From positions 1-16,354 of the forward strand of contig JBMHCY010000111.1 of NCBI GenBank assembly GCA_049889655.1: DNA of 16,354 nt, in the 5' to 3' direction. The notes beneath the pieces were generated by a model that did no database searches, was not told the DNA's origin, and saw only the letters and a program-made list of their open reading frames with translations. Each line of letters begins with the position of its first letter. The first letter of the stretch is position 1. This stretch comes from UBA1172 sp049889655 (lineage in GTDB: Bacteria > Pseudomonadota > Alphaproteobacteria > Puniceispirillales > UBA1172). Both the position numbers and the translations under genes were made by a program. Positions 7,335 to 14,079 of this stretch are shown here, piece after piece.

Positions 7335-7631
7335 ATGGGCATCACTGGTATCTGGCAATGGGTTCTTATCCTTGCGATCGTTCTCATCCTGTTTGCACGT
7401 CCGGGTAAGATTTCTGGGATCATGGGTGATTTCGGCAAGGGCCTTCGCAATTTCAAAAGCGGCATGAAGGAAGATGATGCCGATGCAGTTGAAGTCGATG
7501 ACGTTGAGGTAATCGATTCCACCGCAGAAGAAGCCACGCCTGTCCGAAAGAAAGCGCCGGCCAAGAAGGCCTCCGGGAAAAAGAAGGCTGCCAAGAAGAA
7601 AAAGGCTGCCAAAAAGAAATCCAGGGCCTGA
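7335..7631 (+). CDS. tatA: Twin-arginine translocase subunit TatA
   Basis: 98 residues. TatA polymerises around the TatBC receptor to move folded proteins across the inner membrane. Seen: a transmembrane helix at about 5-20 with the polar residue Q8, a hinge at 20-24, and an amphipathic helix from about 25 (KISGIMGDFGKGLRNFKSGM). An acidic stretch follows (about 46-65), then a tail of roughly 28 residues in which half are lysine (KKASGKKKAAKKKKAAKKK). The usual Phe-Gly hinge pair is Phe20-Ala21 here, followed by Arg-Pro-Gly, one residue longer than the common FGRGKI form. It is followed by tatB and tatC, which secures the call over a generic TatA/E paralogue. A putative promoter lies directly upstream. 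Confidence 0.92.
   Translation: MGITGIWQWVLILAIVLILFARPGKISGIMGDFGKGLRNFKSGMKEDDADAVEVDDVEVIDSTAEEATPVRKKAPAKKASGKKKAAKKKKAAKKKSRA
7584..7612 (+). repeat. Direct repeat in the tatA lysine-alanine tail
   Basis: The 11-mer AAGGCTGCCAA occurs at 7584-7594 and again at 7602-7612, a period of 18 bases (six codons). It encodes the repeated lysine-alanine-alanine-lysine pattern of the TatA tail. It probably arose by in-frame duplication. Confidence 0.6.
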
Positions 7632-7678
7632 TCGTTCTTCCGTAGCTATCGTCGTCACGTCATAACAGGGATTTTCTG

Positions 7679-8140
7679 ATGCTGGATCTGGGCTGGCAGG
7701 AACTGATGTTGGTGGCCTTCGTGCTGGTGCTCGTCGTCGGCCCGAAGGATCTGCCGCGTGTCTTGCGCGCGTTTGCCAAATTTGTTGGCAAGGCGCGTGG
7801 CATGGCCACTGAATTTCAGTCCTCGATGATGGAAGTTGCCAATCAGGATGAATTCCGTGATGTCAAAAAGGCGCTTCAGGATGCCAAGAGCGGCAACTTT
7901 GATGAGGTCGCCTCCAGTTTTGATGACGTTAAAAACGCTGTTGACGATATCAGCAAGGATGCCGAGATAAAGGGCAGCGTCGACGAGATTAAGGACACGG
8001 CAAAACAGATTAAGGCTGAAACCAACACGGCTGCAAAACCGGCGAAGAAAGCCGCGAAAAAGACTGCCAGTAAGACTGCCAGTAAGACCGCCGCAAAATC
8101 ACCTGCCAAAGCCAGGAAGAAAAAGGTTAGCAAGGCTTAG
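7679..8140 (+). CDS. tatB: Twin-arginine translocase subunit TatB
   Basis: 153 residues. TatB forms the signal-peptide receptor with TatC at the inner membrane. Seen: an N-terminal membrane helix (about 5-20) with the conserved Glu8, the Gly-Pro hinge at 21-22 in VVGPKDLPRVLR, and a long amphipathic and coiled region (about 25-115). The hinge and the longer cytoplasmic helix separate it from TatA. The C-terminal 36 residues or so are Lys/Ala/Thr/Ser-rich (KKTASKTASKTAAKSPAKARKKK), resembling the TatA tail. The start is 47 bases after tatA and the stop is two bases before tatC, so the three genes form a transcription unit. Confidence 0.92.
   Translation: MLDLGWQELMLVAFVLVLVVGPKDLPRVLRAFAKFVGKARGMATEFQSSMMEVANQDEFRDVKKALQDAKSGNFDEVASSFDDVKNAVDDISKDAEIKGSVDEIKDTAKQIKAETNTAAKPAKKAAKKTASKTASKTAAKSPAKARKKKVSKA
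8060..8095 (+). repeat. 12-base tandem repeat in tatB
   Basis: Two perfect copies of AAGACTGCCAGT (8060-8071 and 8072-8083) are followed by a third, diverged copy (8084-8095). The unit is four codons, in frame, giving KTAS-KTAS-KTAA. Copy-number change by slippage would lengthen or shorten the tail without a frameshift. Confidence 0.8.
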
Positions 8141-8142
8141 CC

Positions 8143-8958
8143 ATGAACGATAAGGACAGCCCGACCGAAGATCAGGGGACAATGCCCCTCCTGGAACACC
8201 TGACCGAGCTGCGCAACCGCCTCGGGCTCTGTGTTGCCGTGTTTGTTGTTCTGTTTATCGGCTGTCTTGTTCGGCCGTTCGGCAGTGACAGCCAGAACAT
8301 TGCCGATATTGTCTATCTTTTCCTGCAACAGCCGCTCGCCGATATCCTGCGGGAACAAGGCGGACGGATGATCTTTACCGCTCTCCACGAAGCCTTTTTC
8401 ACCCAGATCAAGGTGGCGTTCTTCACCGCATTGTTTGTCGCTTTCCCAATCATCCTGCTGCAGGTATGGCGATTTGTGGCCCCGGGTCTTTATCAATCCG
8501 AAAAGAAGGCGTTTCTGCCATTTCTGATGGCGACACCGATCTTGTTCTTCCTCGGTGGGGCGATGGTCTATTACCTCGTCATTCCGCTGGCCTGGGATTT
8601 CTTTCTGAGCTTCCAGATTTCCGGTGGCGATCAATCGCTGTCGATTGAGGTCGAACCCCGCATCTCAGAATATCTCAGCCTGGTGATGCGGCTGATCTTC
8701 GCCTTTGGCCTGTCGTTTGAATTGCCGGTTGTGCTGCTGCTCATGGCCAAGGCCGGTCTGGTGACATCCCGGGGGCTTGCTGAAAAACGCAAATACGCCA
8801 TTCTGCTGTCATTCGTGGCGGCCGCCATCCTGACCCCGCCTGATGTCATTTCGCAGGTCATGCTGGCCGTGCCGATCATTTTCCTTTATGAGATATCCAT
8901 CATCGCATCCCGGATCCTTGTCAAGCCGCCGGAATATGATGATGAAGACGACAACTAG
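8143..8958 (+). CDS. tatC: Twin-arginine translocase subunit TatC
   Basis: 271 residues, about the normal length. TatC is the multispanning inner-membrane component that recognises the twin-arginine signal peptide. Seen: the cytoplasmic N-terminal motif HLTELRNRL (19-27), six hydrophobic segments, and the first cytoplasmic loop motif QVWRFVAPGLYQSEKK with the conserved Glu. Also present are the SEYLSLVMRLIFAFGLSFELPVVLLLM segment with its buried Glu, and TPPDVISQVMLAVPIIFLYE in the last two helices. The extreme C-terminus is acidic (EYDDEDDN). It starts two bases after tatB; serS begins 23 bases downstream. Confidence 0.96.
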   Translation: MNDKDSPTEDQGTMPLLEHLTELRNRLGLCVAVFVVLFIGCLVRPFGSDSQNIADIVYLFLQQPLADILREQGGRMIFTALHEAFFTQIKVAFFTALFVAFPIILLQVWRFVAPGLYQSEKKAFLPFLMATPILFFLGGAMVYYLVIPLAWDFFLSFQISGGDQSLSIEVEPRISEYLSLVMRLIFAFGLSFELPVVLLLMAKAGLVTSRGLAEKRKYAILLSFVAAAILTPPDVISQVMLAVPIIFLYEISIIASRILVKPPEYDDEDDN

Positions 8959-8981
8959 ACCTGAAGACGGGAGAGTTTCCC

Positions 8982-10274
8982 ATGCATGATATCCGTTTCA
9001 TCAGAGAAGATGCGGATGCTTTTGATCGCGCCCTTAACCGCCGTGGTCTTGACCCCATGGCGAGTACGATCCTTGATCTCGATACCCGTCGGCGCGCGCT
9101 GATGACCGAATTGCAGGAATTGCAGGGGCGCCGCAATGAGGCTTCGCGCGAGATCGGGGCCATCAAGAAATCCGGCGGTGATGCCGATGCACTGATGGAA
9201 GAAGTTGCCGGGATCAAAACACGCATGGCGACGATTGAGGCTGAGGAAAAATCCCTTGCCGATGCGATCACCGACCACTTGATGGGGCTGCCCAATATTC
9301 TTGATGATGCCGTCCCGGACGCGGCGGATGAAGATGATAACGTGCTTGTCCGCAGCCATGGTGACAAGCCGTCATTTGATTTCACGCCAAAAGACCATGT
9401 CGATCTGGGCGAAAGCCTGGGGATGATGGATTTCGCCGCCGGGGCAAAACTTTCCGGGGCCCGTTTTGTCGTCCTGAAGAACGGCCTTGCCCGGCTTGAG
9501 CGGGCTCTTGCAGCGTTCATGCTTGATACCCATTGCCGGGAATTCGGTTATCAGGAGATGCTGCCGCCTTCGCTTGTCAAGGGCGAGACCATGGCTGGGA
9601 CGGGCCAGTTGCCGAAATTTGCCGAAGACCTGTTCCATACCACCGATGACCGCTGGCTGATCCCGACAGCCGAGGTGCCTCTCACCAATCTGGTGGCCGG
9701 TGATATTCTCGATGAAGCGACCCTGCCGCTTAGGATGACAGCCTATACCCCGTGTTTCCGTGCTGAGGCCGGGGCGGCCGGACGTGATACCCGCGGGATG
9801 ATCCGCCAGCATCAGTTTTCCAAGGTCGAACTGGTGACAATCGCTCATCCGGATCAATCCGATGATGAGCTCGAACGCATGACCTCCTGTGCCGAGACGA
9901 TCCTGCAACGCCTCGGTCTGGCCTATCGGGTGATGCTGCTGTCTTCCGGTGATACCGGTTTTTCCGCCCGCCGCACCTATGATATCGAAGTCTGGCTGCC
10001 TGGCCAGGAAGAAGGTGAGGGGGCGTATCGCGAGATTTCCTCCTGCTCGAATTGCGGGCCGTTCCAGGCCCGGCGGATGAAGGCCCGGTTCCGGGCGGCT
10101 GGCGAAAAGGAAACCCGCTTTGTCCATACCTTGAATGGTTCAGGCCTGGCCATCGGCCGGACAATGATCGCGATCCTTGAAAATTATCAGCAGGCAGATG
10201 GCTCCATCGCTGTTCCCGAGGTGCTCCAGCCTTATATGGGTGGGCAGACTGTTCTGCACCGTGAAGGGAATTGA
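8982..10274 (+). CDS. serS: Seryl-tRNA synthetase
   Basis: 430 residues, typical class II synthetase charging tRNA(Ser), and the supplier of seryl-tRNA(Sec) where selenocysteine is used. Seen: an N-terminal antiparallel coiled-coil arm (about 30-100) that contacts the long variable arm of tRNA(Ser); class II motif 2 around 257-283 (CFRAEAGAAGRDTRGMIRQHQF); the EISSCSNCGPFQARR segment; and motif 3 near the C-terminus (NGSGLAIGRTMIAILENYQ). The GGGAGAG before the ATG at 8982 is the likely ribosome-binding site. The TGA stop (10272-10274) shares a base with the surE start. Placement after tatABC and before surE-pcm is common in Alphaproteobacteria. Confidence 0.97.
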   Translation: MHDIRFIREDADAFDRALNRRGLDPMASTILDLDTRRRALMTELQELQGRRNEASREIGAIKKSGGDADALMEEVAGIKTRMATIEAEEKSLADAITDHLMGLPNILDDAVPDAADEDDNVLVRSHGDKPSFDFTPKDHVDLGESLGMMDFAAGAKLSGARFVVLKNGLARLERALAAFMLDTHCREFGYQEMLPPSLVKGETMAGTGQLPKFAEDLFHTTDDRWLIPTAEVPLTNLVAGDILDEATLPLRMTAYTPCFRAEAGAAGRDTRGMIRQHQFSKVELVTIAHPDQSDDELERMTSCAETILQRLGLAYRVMLLSSGDTGFSARRTYDIEVWLPGQEEGEGAYREISSCSNCGPFQARRMKARFRAAGEKETRFVHTLNGSGLAIGRTMIAILENYQQADGSIAVPEVLQPYMGGQTVLHREGN

Positions 10275-11056
10275 TGATGGGTTTTTCCGAAGGGCGTGTT
10301 GGCCGTATCCTGATCAGCAACGATGACGGGATTGATGCCGAAGGGCTTGTTGTTCTCGAAGAGCTGGCCCATCAACTGGCTGATGAAGTCTGGGTTATTG
10401 CACCTGACAGCAATTGTTCCGGCTATGGTCGATCGCTCACGTTGGGGCGTGATCTGCACCTGACGCGTCACGGCGAACGTCGCTATACTGTTGATGGCAC
10501 GCCGACGGATTGCATCATCATGGCGGCCAATATGCTGATGAAGGACACGCCGCCTGATCTCGTGCTGAGCGGGGTCAATTTCGGCATGAATGTCGCCGAT
10601 GATATCACCTGTTCCGGTACCATCGGGGCGGCATGGGAAGCCACTGTGCACCGGATCCCCTCTATTGCCCTGTCCCAGAAATACGATAAATCCAACCCTC
10701 TTGAGCTCAAGGAATCGTTTGAGGCCTCCCGCGCCTACGGGGTCAGCGTGATCCGCCAGCTGCTGGATCGCGGCTGGGCCGAAAACGTTGTCATGAATGT
10801 CAATTTCCCGAGCGTTGCCCCTGATCAGGTCAAGGGCATCAAGGCGGTGACAGTTGGCCGCCACAAGCAATCGGATGATGTCCAGACCGGGGCTGGTGAA
10901 AACCAGTACCGGATCGGCCTGATGCGGCTTTCCGATGATCTCGATATCAACACTGATGTCGGGGCATTGCTCGAAGGGTATATCACCGTCTGCCCGCTCA
11001 GCCTCGATATGACCGATCGCGCCACGCTTCATGATTACGATATGCTTACGGTGTGA
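10274..11056 (+). CDS. surE: 5'/3'-nucleotidase SurE
   Basis: About 260 residues. SurE is a divalent-metal phosphatase acting on nucleoside 5'- and 3'-monophosphates in the cytosol, linked to stationary-phase survival in enterobacteria. Seen: the metal-binding signature ILISNDDGIDAEGL with D17-D18, S49 in the NCSGYGRSLTL motif, and N102 in LVLSGVNFGMN, followed by DDITCSGTIGAAWEA. These match the four known metal ligands (two Asp, Ser, Asn). Three consecutive possible starts exist: TTG 10271, ATG 10274 and ATG 10277. AGGGA at 10265-10269 gives the best spacing to 10277. The ATG at 10274 forms a TGATG overlap with the serS stop and is listed here, with a one-codon uncertainty. The stop overlaps pcm in the same way. 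Confidence 0.95.
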   Translation: MMGFSEGRVGRILISNDDGIDAEGLVVLEELAHQLADEVWVIAPDSNCSGYGRSLTLGRDLHLTRHGERRYTVDGTPTDCIIMAANMLMKDTPPDLVLSGVNFGMNVADDITCSGTIGAAWEATVHRIPSIALSQKYDKSNPLELKESFEASRAYGVSVIRQLLDRGWAENVVMNVNFPSVAPDQVKGIKAVTVGRHKQSDDVQTGAGENQYRIGLMRLSDDLDINTDVGALLEGYITVCPLSLDMTDRATLHDYDMLTV

Positions 11057-11709
11057 TGACAGAACCTGATCTTCTGGCCCGGAAAGCCGCTCTGATCATG
11101 GAATTGCGGGGGCAGTGTATTCGCAATACTGCCGTTCTTTCCGCCATCGAAAGCGTCCCCCGAGAAGAATTCCTCCCGTCAGTACTGCGCCAGCACGCCT
11201 ATGACAATGTCTCGCTGCCGATCAGCCAGGGGCAGACGATCAGCCAGCCCTATATCGTTGCCATGATGACAGAGGCGCTTGCCCTGACAGGACGTGAGCG
11301 GGTGCTGGAAATCGGGACAGGCAGCGGCTATCAGGCAGCAGTTCTGGCCGCGCTGTGTCGCCGTGTCTACAGTATCGAGAGGCTGCGGCCGCTGTTGGTG
11401 GAGGCCGAACGGCTGTTGACGCAACTGAAGGTTACCAACCTGACCACCCGCCATGGTGACGGTGCCGAAGGCTGGCCCGAGGCAGCCCCGTTTGACCGGA
11501 TCATCATGACCTGTGCTGCCCCGGCGAGGCCATCCGTTTTGGTCGGCCAGCTCAAACCCGGGGGGATCATGATCGCGCCGGTGGATGTGGCGACCGGCCA
11601 TCAGAAGATCCGGCGGTATCGCGTCGATGATGATGGCCAATGCCATGAAGATGATCTTGTCGATGCGCGATTTGTTCCGCTCGTTACAAATGTTGATATT
11701 GATCCCTGA
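11056..11709 (+). CDS. pcm: Protein-L-isoaspartate O-methyltransferase
   Basis: 217 residues. Family role: S-adenosylmethionine-dependent methylation of isoaspartyl residues, starting repair of aged proteins. Seen: the PCMT motif GQTISQPYIVA (59-69), containing the conserved catalytic-site Ser63; SAM-binding motif I VLEIGTGSGYQAAVLA (83-98); an ERL post-I region; HGDGAEGWPEAAPFDRIIMT; and LKPGGIMIAPV. ATG 11056 shares its A with the surE TGA (TGATG); GTG 11053 is an alternative one codon earlier. The surE-pcm pairing is widely conserved, supporting joint roles in repair or survival. An nlpD-like gene follows after 47 bases. Confidence 0.96.
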   Translation: MTEPDLLARKAALIMELRGQCIRNTAVLSAIESVPREEFLPSVLRQHAYDNVSLPISQGQTISQPYIVAMMTEALALTGRERVLEIGTGSGYQAAVLAALCRRVYSIERLRPLLVEAERLLTQLKVTNLTTRHGDGAEGWPEAAPFDRIIMTCAAPARPSVLVGQLKPGGIMIAPVDVATGHQKIRRYRVDDDGQCHEDDLVDARFVPLVTNVDIDP

Positions 11710-11756
11710 ACCAACACAAGATAATGTAGGGATGGTCGTTGACGCTTGGATGAGTC

Positions 11757-12683
11757 ATGCTTAGAACACTGCCCGCATTGTTGCTGCTTCTGGTGGTTTC
11801 GGGATGCCTTTCGCTCCCGCAGACACCGAACCTGCCGGTGGTCAACGCCCCCAAGCGGCAGGCCACTGAAACCGTGCCTTCCGACGGGGTGATCACCCTG
11901 CGGGCCGGCGATACCATCTATACTGTTGCCAACCGTTATAAGGTCACCCCGCGGCGGATCATTCTGGCGAACAATCTGGCCCCGCCTTATGATCTTTCAT
12001 CGTATCGCCAGCTGAACATTCCCAAGCCGCGGACGCATCGCGTTGTGGCGGGTGATAGCCTCGACAGCATCAGCACACGCTATCTCGTCCGCAAGGATGA
12101 TGTGATCAGGCTCAATGCCCTGACAGAGCCCTACAGTCTCCGCCCGGGGATGCAGATCGCCATTCCCCGGCGGATGGATTATGCCCTGCTCGATGATGCC
12201 AAAGCCCCTGATCTGTCCGCCCCCGCGGCAACACAGAATCAATCGGCGGCATCAGGTGCGGCTGTTGTGCCAGCCAACCCTTCGCGGCAGGTGCGGTTTG
12301 TCGCCAGGGCAGGGGATTTCGCCTGGCCGCTCGATGGTGAGGTCATTCAGGCCTATGGCAGCACGGCCCGGGGTGTCCGCAATGACGGTGTCAATATTGC
12401 TGCGGCACAAGGGGCGGTGGTGCGGGCCTCGCGTGGCGGGGAAGTGGCGTTTGTCGGCTCAGGGCTGAAGGCCTTTGGCAATCTTGTTCTGGTCAAGCAT
12501 GAGGGCGGCTGGATCACCGCTTACGCGCATCTTGGTAATGTGGCGGTCGAAGAAGGCCAGCGTGTTGGTCAGGGGGATGTGCTTGGTTCTGTTGGGATGA
12601 CCGGCCGGGTTGACAGGCCACAACTGCATTTCGAAATCCGGCAGGCCAGAAAACCGGTCAATCCCGAAGATTATCTTTCCTGA
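11757..12683 (+). CDS. nlpD: NlpD-like lipoprotein with two LysM and a degenerate M23/LytM domain
   Basis: 308 residues. Seen: a lipoprotein signal peptide with lipobox VSGC (Cys17), LysM repeats at about 46-89 and 94-137, an Ala/Ser/Gln-rich linker (about 148-180), and an M23/LytM domain at about 188-306. In active M23 enzymes the zinc and catalytic residues lie in HxGxD and HxH motifs. Here they read N209-D-G-V-N213 and Q289-L-H291, so only H258 (YAHL) and H291 remain. That pattern matches E. coli NlpD and EnvC-type activators rather than hydrolases. The inferred role is activating a periplasmic amidase during cell separation, from the outer or inner membrane. It follows surE-pcm, as nlpD does in enterobacteria. 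Its last 13 bases overlap the convergent DUF815 gene. The symbol is by domain and context; a DipM- or LppB-type name would be equally fair. Confidence 0.88.
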   Translation: MLRTLPALLLLLVVSGCLSLPQTPNLPVVNAPKRQATETVPSDGVITLRAGDTIYTVANRYKVTPRRIILANNLAPPYDLSSYRQLNIPKPRTHRVVAGDSLDSISTRYLVRKDDVIRLNALTEPYSLRPGMQIAIPRRMDYALLDDAKAPDLSAPAATQNQSAASGAAVVPANPSRQVRFVARAGDFAWPLDGEVIQAYGSTARGVRNDGVNIAAAQGAVVRASRGGEVAFVGSGLKAFGNLVLVKHEGGWITAYAHLGNVAVEEGQRVGQGDVLGSVGMTGRVDRPQLHFEIRQARKPVNPEDYLS

Positions 12684-13558
12684 TCAGCATCAAAATCTGT
12701 GCGGATACCGGCCCTGCCGGCAGCATCAACGATGAACTGCCAGGCCACCCGACCCGAACGGCTGCCGCGTGTCACCGACCATTCGAGCGATGCCGCCTCA
12801 AGTCCCGTCCGATCATCTCCCGGGGCGAGGCCGAGGGCATCGGCATAGGCGTTGATCATCTTCAGGTAGGTGTCCTGATCGATGCTGTGGAACCCGAGCC
12901 AGAGACCGAAACGGTCGGAAAGCGAGACCTTTTCTTCCACCGCTTCCGACGGGTTGATTGCGGTCGACCGTTCATTTTCGATCATCTCGCGTGACATCAG
13001 GTGACGCCGGTTTGATGTCGCATAGAAGATGACATTATCAGGGCGGCCTTCGATACCGCCTTCCAGGATGGCTTTCAGTGATTTGTAGGTGCTTTCGCCG
13101 GATTCAAAAGCGAGATCGTCACAGAACAGGATGAACCGCCGTTCATCATGGCCGAGCGCGTGCAGCAGCTCCGGCAGGCTGGCGATATCTTCGCGGTGAA
13201 TCTCGATGAGAACGAGCGGATGCGTGCGGGCAATCTCGGCATGAACCGCTTTTACCAGTGATGATTTGCCGGTCCCCCGTGCCCCCCAGAGCAGGGCGTT
13301 GTTCGCCGCCAGTCCCTTGGCAAAACGGCGGGTGTTTTCCATTAACTGATCCTGCTGCCCATCAATCCCCTTGAGCAGGCTGAGCGGTATCCGGTTCACT
13401 TTGGTGACCGGCAGAAACGAAAGCGTGCCTGCCTGCCAGATAAAGGCATTTGCCTCACCTGGCGGCGATGCCACAGGGGCTGCATTGGCATCTTCAAGCG
13501 CCACAGCAATCCGTTCAAGCAGGGTTTCCATTCGTTTCAACGCATCATCAGCCATCAT
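12671..13558 (-). CDS. DUF815-family AAA+ ATPase of unknown function
   Basis: 295 residues. Seen: Walker A WGARGTGKSS (91-100), Walker B RFILFCDDLAFE (141-152), a sensor-1-like ATSNRRHL (180-187), and a Glu/Arg-rich stretch leading to LSDRFGLWLGF (213-223), a likely sensor or arginine-finger region. The N-terminal 60 residues include a short helical, possibly coiled segment. The family (ATP-binding protein, DUF815) has no established function that I know of. Reading further upstream adds 39 residues from the intergenic region. The ATG pair at 13558/13555 is preferred because conserved-looking sequence begins there and a GAG-containing site precedes it. It converges with the nlpD-like gene and diverges from yajC, an arrangement also seen in other Alphaproteobacteria. 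ATPase activity is confidently inferred; target unknown. Confidence 0.88.
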   Translation of the reverse strand: MMADDALKRMETLLERIAVALEDANAAPVASPPGEANAFIWQAGTLSFLPVTKVNRIPLSLLKGIDGQQDQLMENTRRFAKGLAANNALLWGARGTGKSSLVKAVHAEIARTHPLVLIEIHREDIASLPELLHALGHDERRFILFCDDLAFESGESTYKSLKAILEGGIEGRPDNVIFYATSNRRHLMSREMIENERSTAINPSEAVEEKVSLSDRFGLWLGFHSIDQDTYLKMINAYADALGLAPGDDRTGLEAASLEWSVTRGSRSGRVAWQFIVDAAGRAGIRTDFDADQER

Positions 13559-13701
13559 TTGCACTCTATTATGAGATTTTCGAGTTCTCTCCGCTGGCAA
13601 GACTAGCGAAAAACTTGACGTTTGAATATGCTTTATCGTTGCACGGGGCAAGGCTGAGGTAGTATCTTGCCGCACATGAAATTCAGATGGAGCACCATGT
13701 C
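13559..13701. promoter_or_regulatory. Divergent intergenic region DUF815 ATPase / yajC
   Basis: This A+T-richer 143-base gap must carry promoters for both flanking units. On the plus strand TTGACG (13615-13620) and TTGCAC (13639-13644) are -35-like, and TAGTAT (13660-13665) is a weak -10, but none pairs at ideal spacing. On the minus strand CATAAT lies shortly before the ATPase start without a well-spaced -35. No hairpin or RNA element was seen. Confidence 0.4.
13689..13692 (+). promoter_or_regulatory. Shine-Dalgarno GGAG deciding the yajC start
   Basis: GGAG is nine bases before the ATG at 13702, while the earlier in-frame ATG at 13687 has no purine-rich site upstream and would place GGAG inside the gene. 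The shorter protein, starting MIISPAFAQ, also looks like other alphaproteobacterial YajC N-termini. Confidence 0.65.
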
Positions 13702-14043
13702 ATGATCATTTCTCCGGCTTTTGCACAGGCCGCCGGGGCAGGGGGGCCGAGTATGCTTGGCCAGTTGCTGCCCTTTATCCTGATCTTCGTTGTTTTTTAC
13801 TTCCTGCTAATCCGGCCGCAACAAAAGCGTGCCAAGGAACACAAAAATCTGGTCGACAGCCTCAAGAAGGGCGATCAGGTTATCACTTCCGGCGGGCTCA
13901 AGGGTTCGGTGACCAAAGCCACTGATGGTAATGACAGCATCACAGTTGAGATTGCCAAAGGGGTCGAGGTTGAGGTTGTCCGCGGCATGATTGCCGAAGT
14001 CCGTGACAAGGACGGCAACCCCATGCTTCCCGCCAAGAAATAA
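13702..14043 (+). CDS. yajC: Sec translocon accessory subunit YajC
   Basis: 113 residues from the preferred start. YajC is a small single-span inner-membrane protein found with SecDF and the SecYEG/YidC holotranslocon; its exact role is unsettled. Seen: a short N-terminus (ISPAFAQAAGAGGP), one membrane helix (LLPFILIFVVFYFLLI), the immediate family signature RPQQKRAKEH, and a cytoplasmic domain with GDQVITSGGLKGSV and ITVEIAKGVEVEVVRGMIAEV. The reading can be extended five codons to ATG 13687, but the GGAG spacing argues against it. It is followed by secD after 36 bases. Confidence 0.95.
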   Translation: MIISPAFAQAAGAGGPSMLGQLLPFILIFVVFYFLLIRPQQKRAKEHKNLVDSLKKGDQVITSGGLKGSVTKATDGNDSITVEIAKGVEVEVVRGMIAEVRDKDGNPMLPAKK

Positions 14044-14079
14044 TCCTTTCTCAAAACATTAGTATCCACTGGCAAGGCC

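Noticed and set aside
10030..10080. Pro in place of Asp before FQARR in seryl-tRNA synthetase
   Set aside because: Some bacterial SerRS have residues other than Asp at this place (for example Ala in Bacillus), so it is not clearly abnormal.
9372..10127. 251-codon minus-strand open frame opposite serS
   Set aside because: Antisense to a certain class II synthetase; no domain seen.
11693..11725. Promoter-like TTGATA and GATAAT before the nlpD-like gene
   Set aside because: The two hexamers are 21 bases apart, too far for a normal sigma-70 promoter; the alternative TTGATC gives only 15.
12703..12722. Small hairpin with CCGGC and GCCGG arms just after the nlpD-like gene
   Set aside because: Short arms, no following T-run, and it lies within the coding sequence of the DUF815 gene, so it is not convincing as a terminator.
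13559..13675. 39-residue N-terminal extension of the DUF815 ATPase
   Set aside because: It would occupy most of the divergent promoter gap and shows no family similarity; the ATG pair at 13555-13558 fits better.
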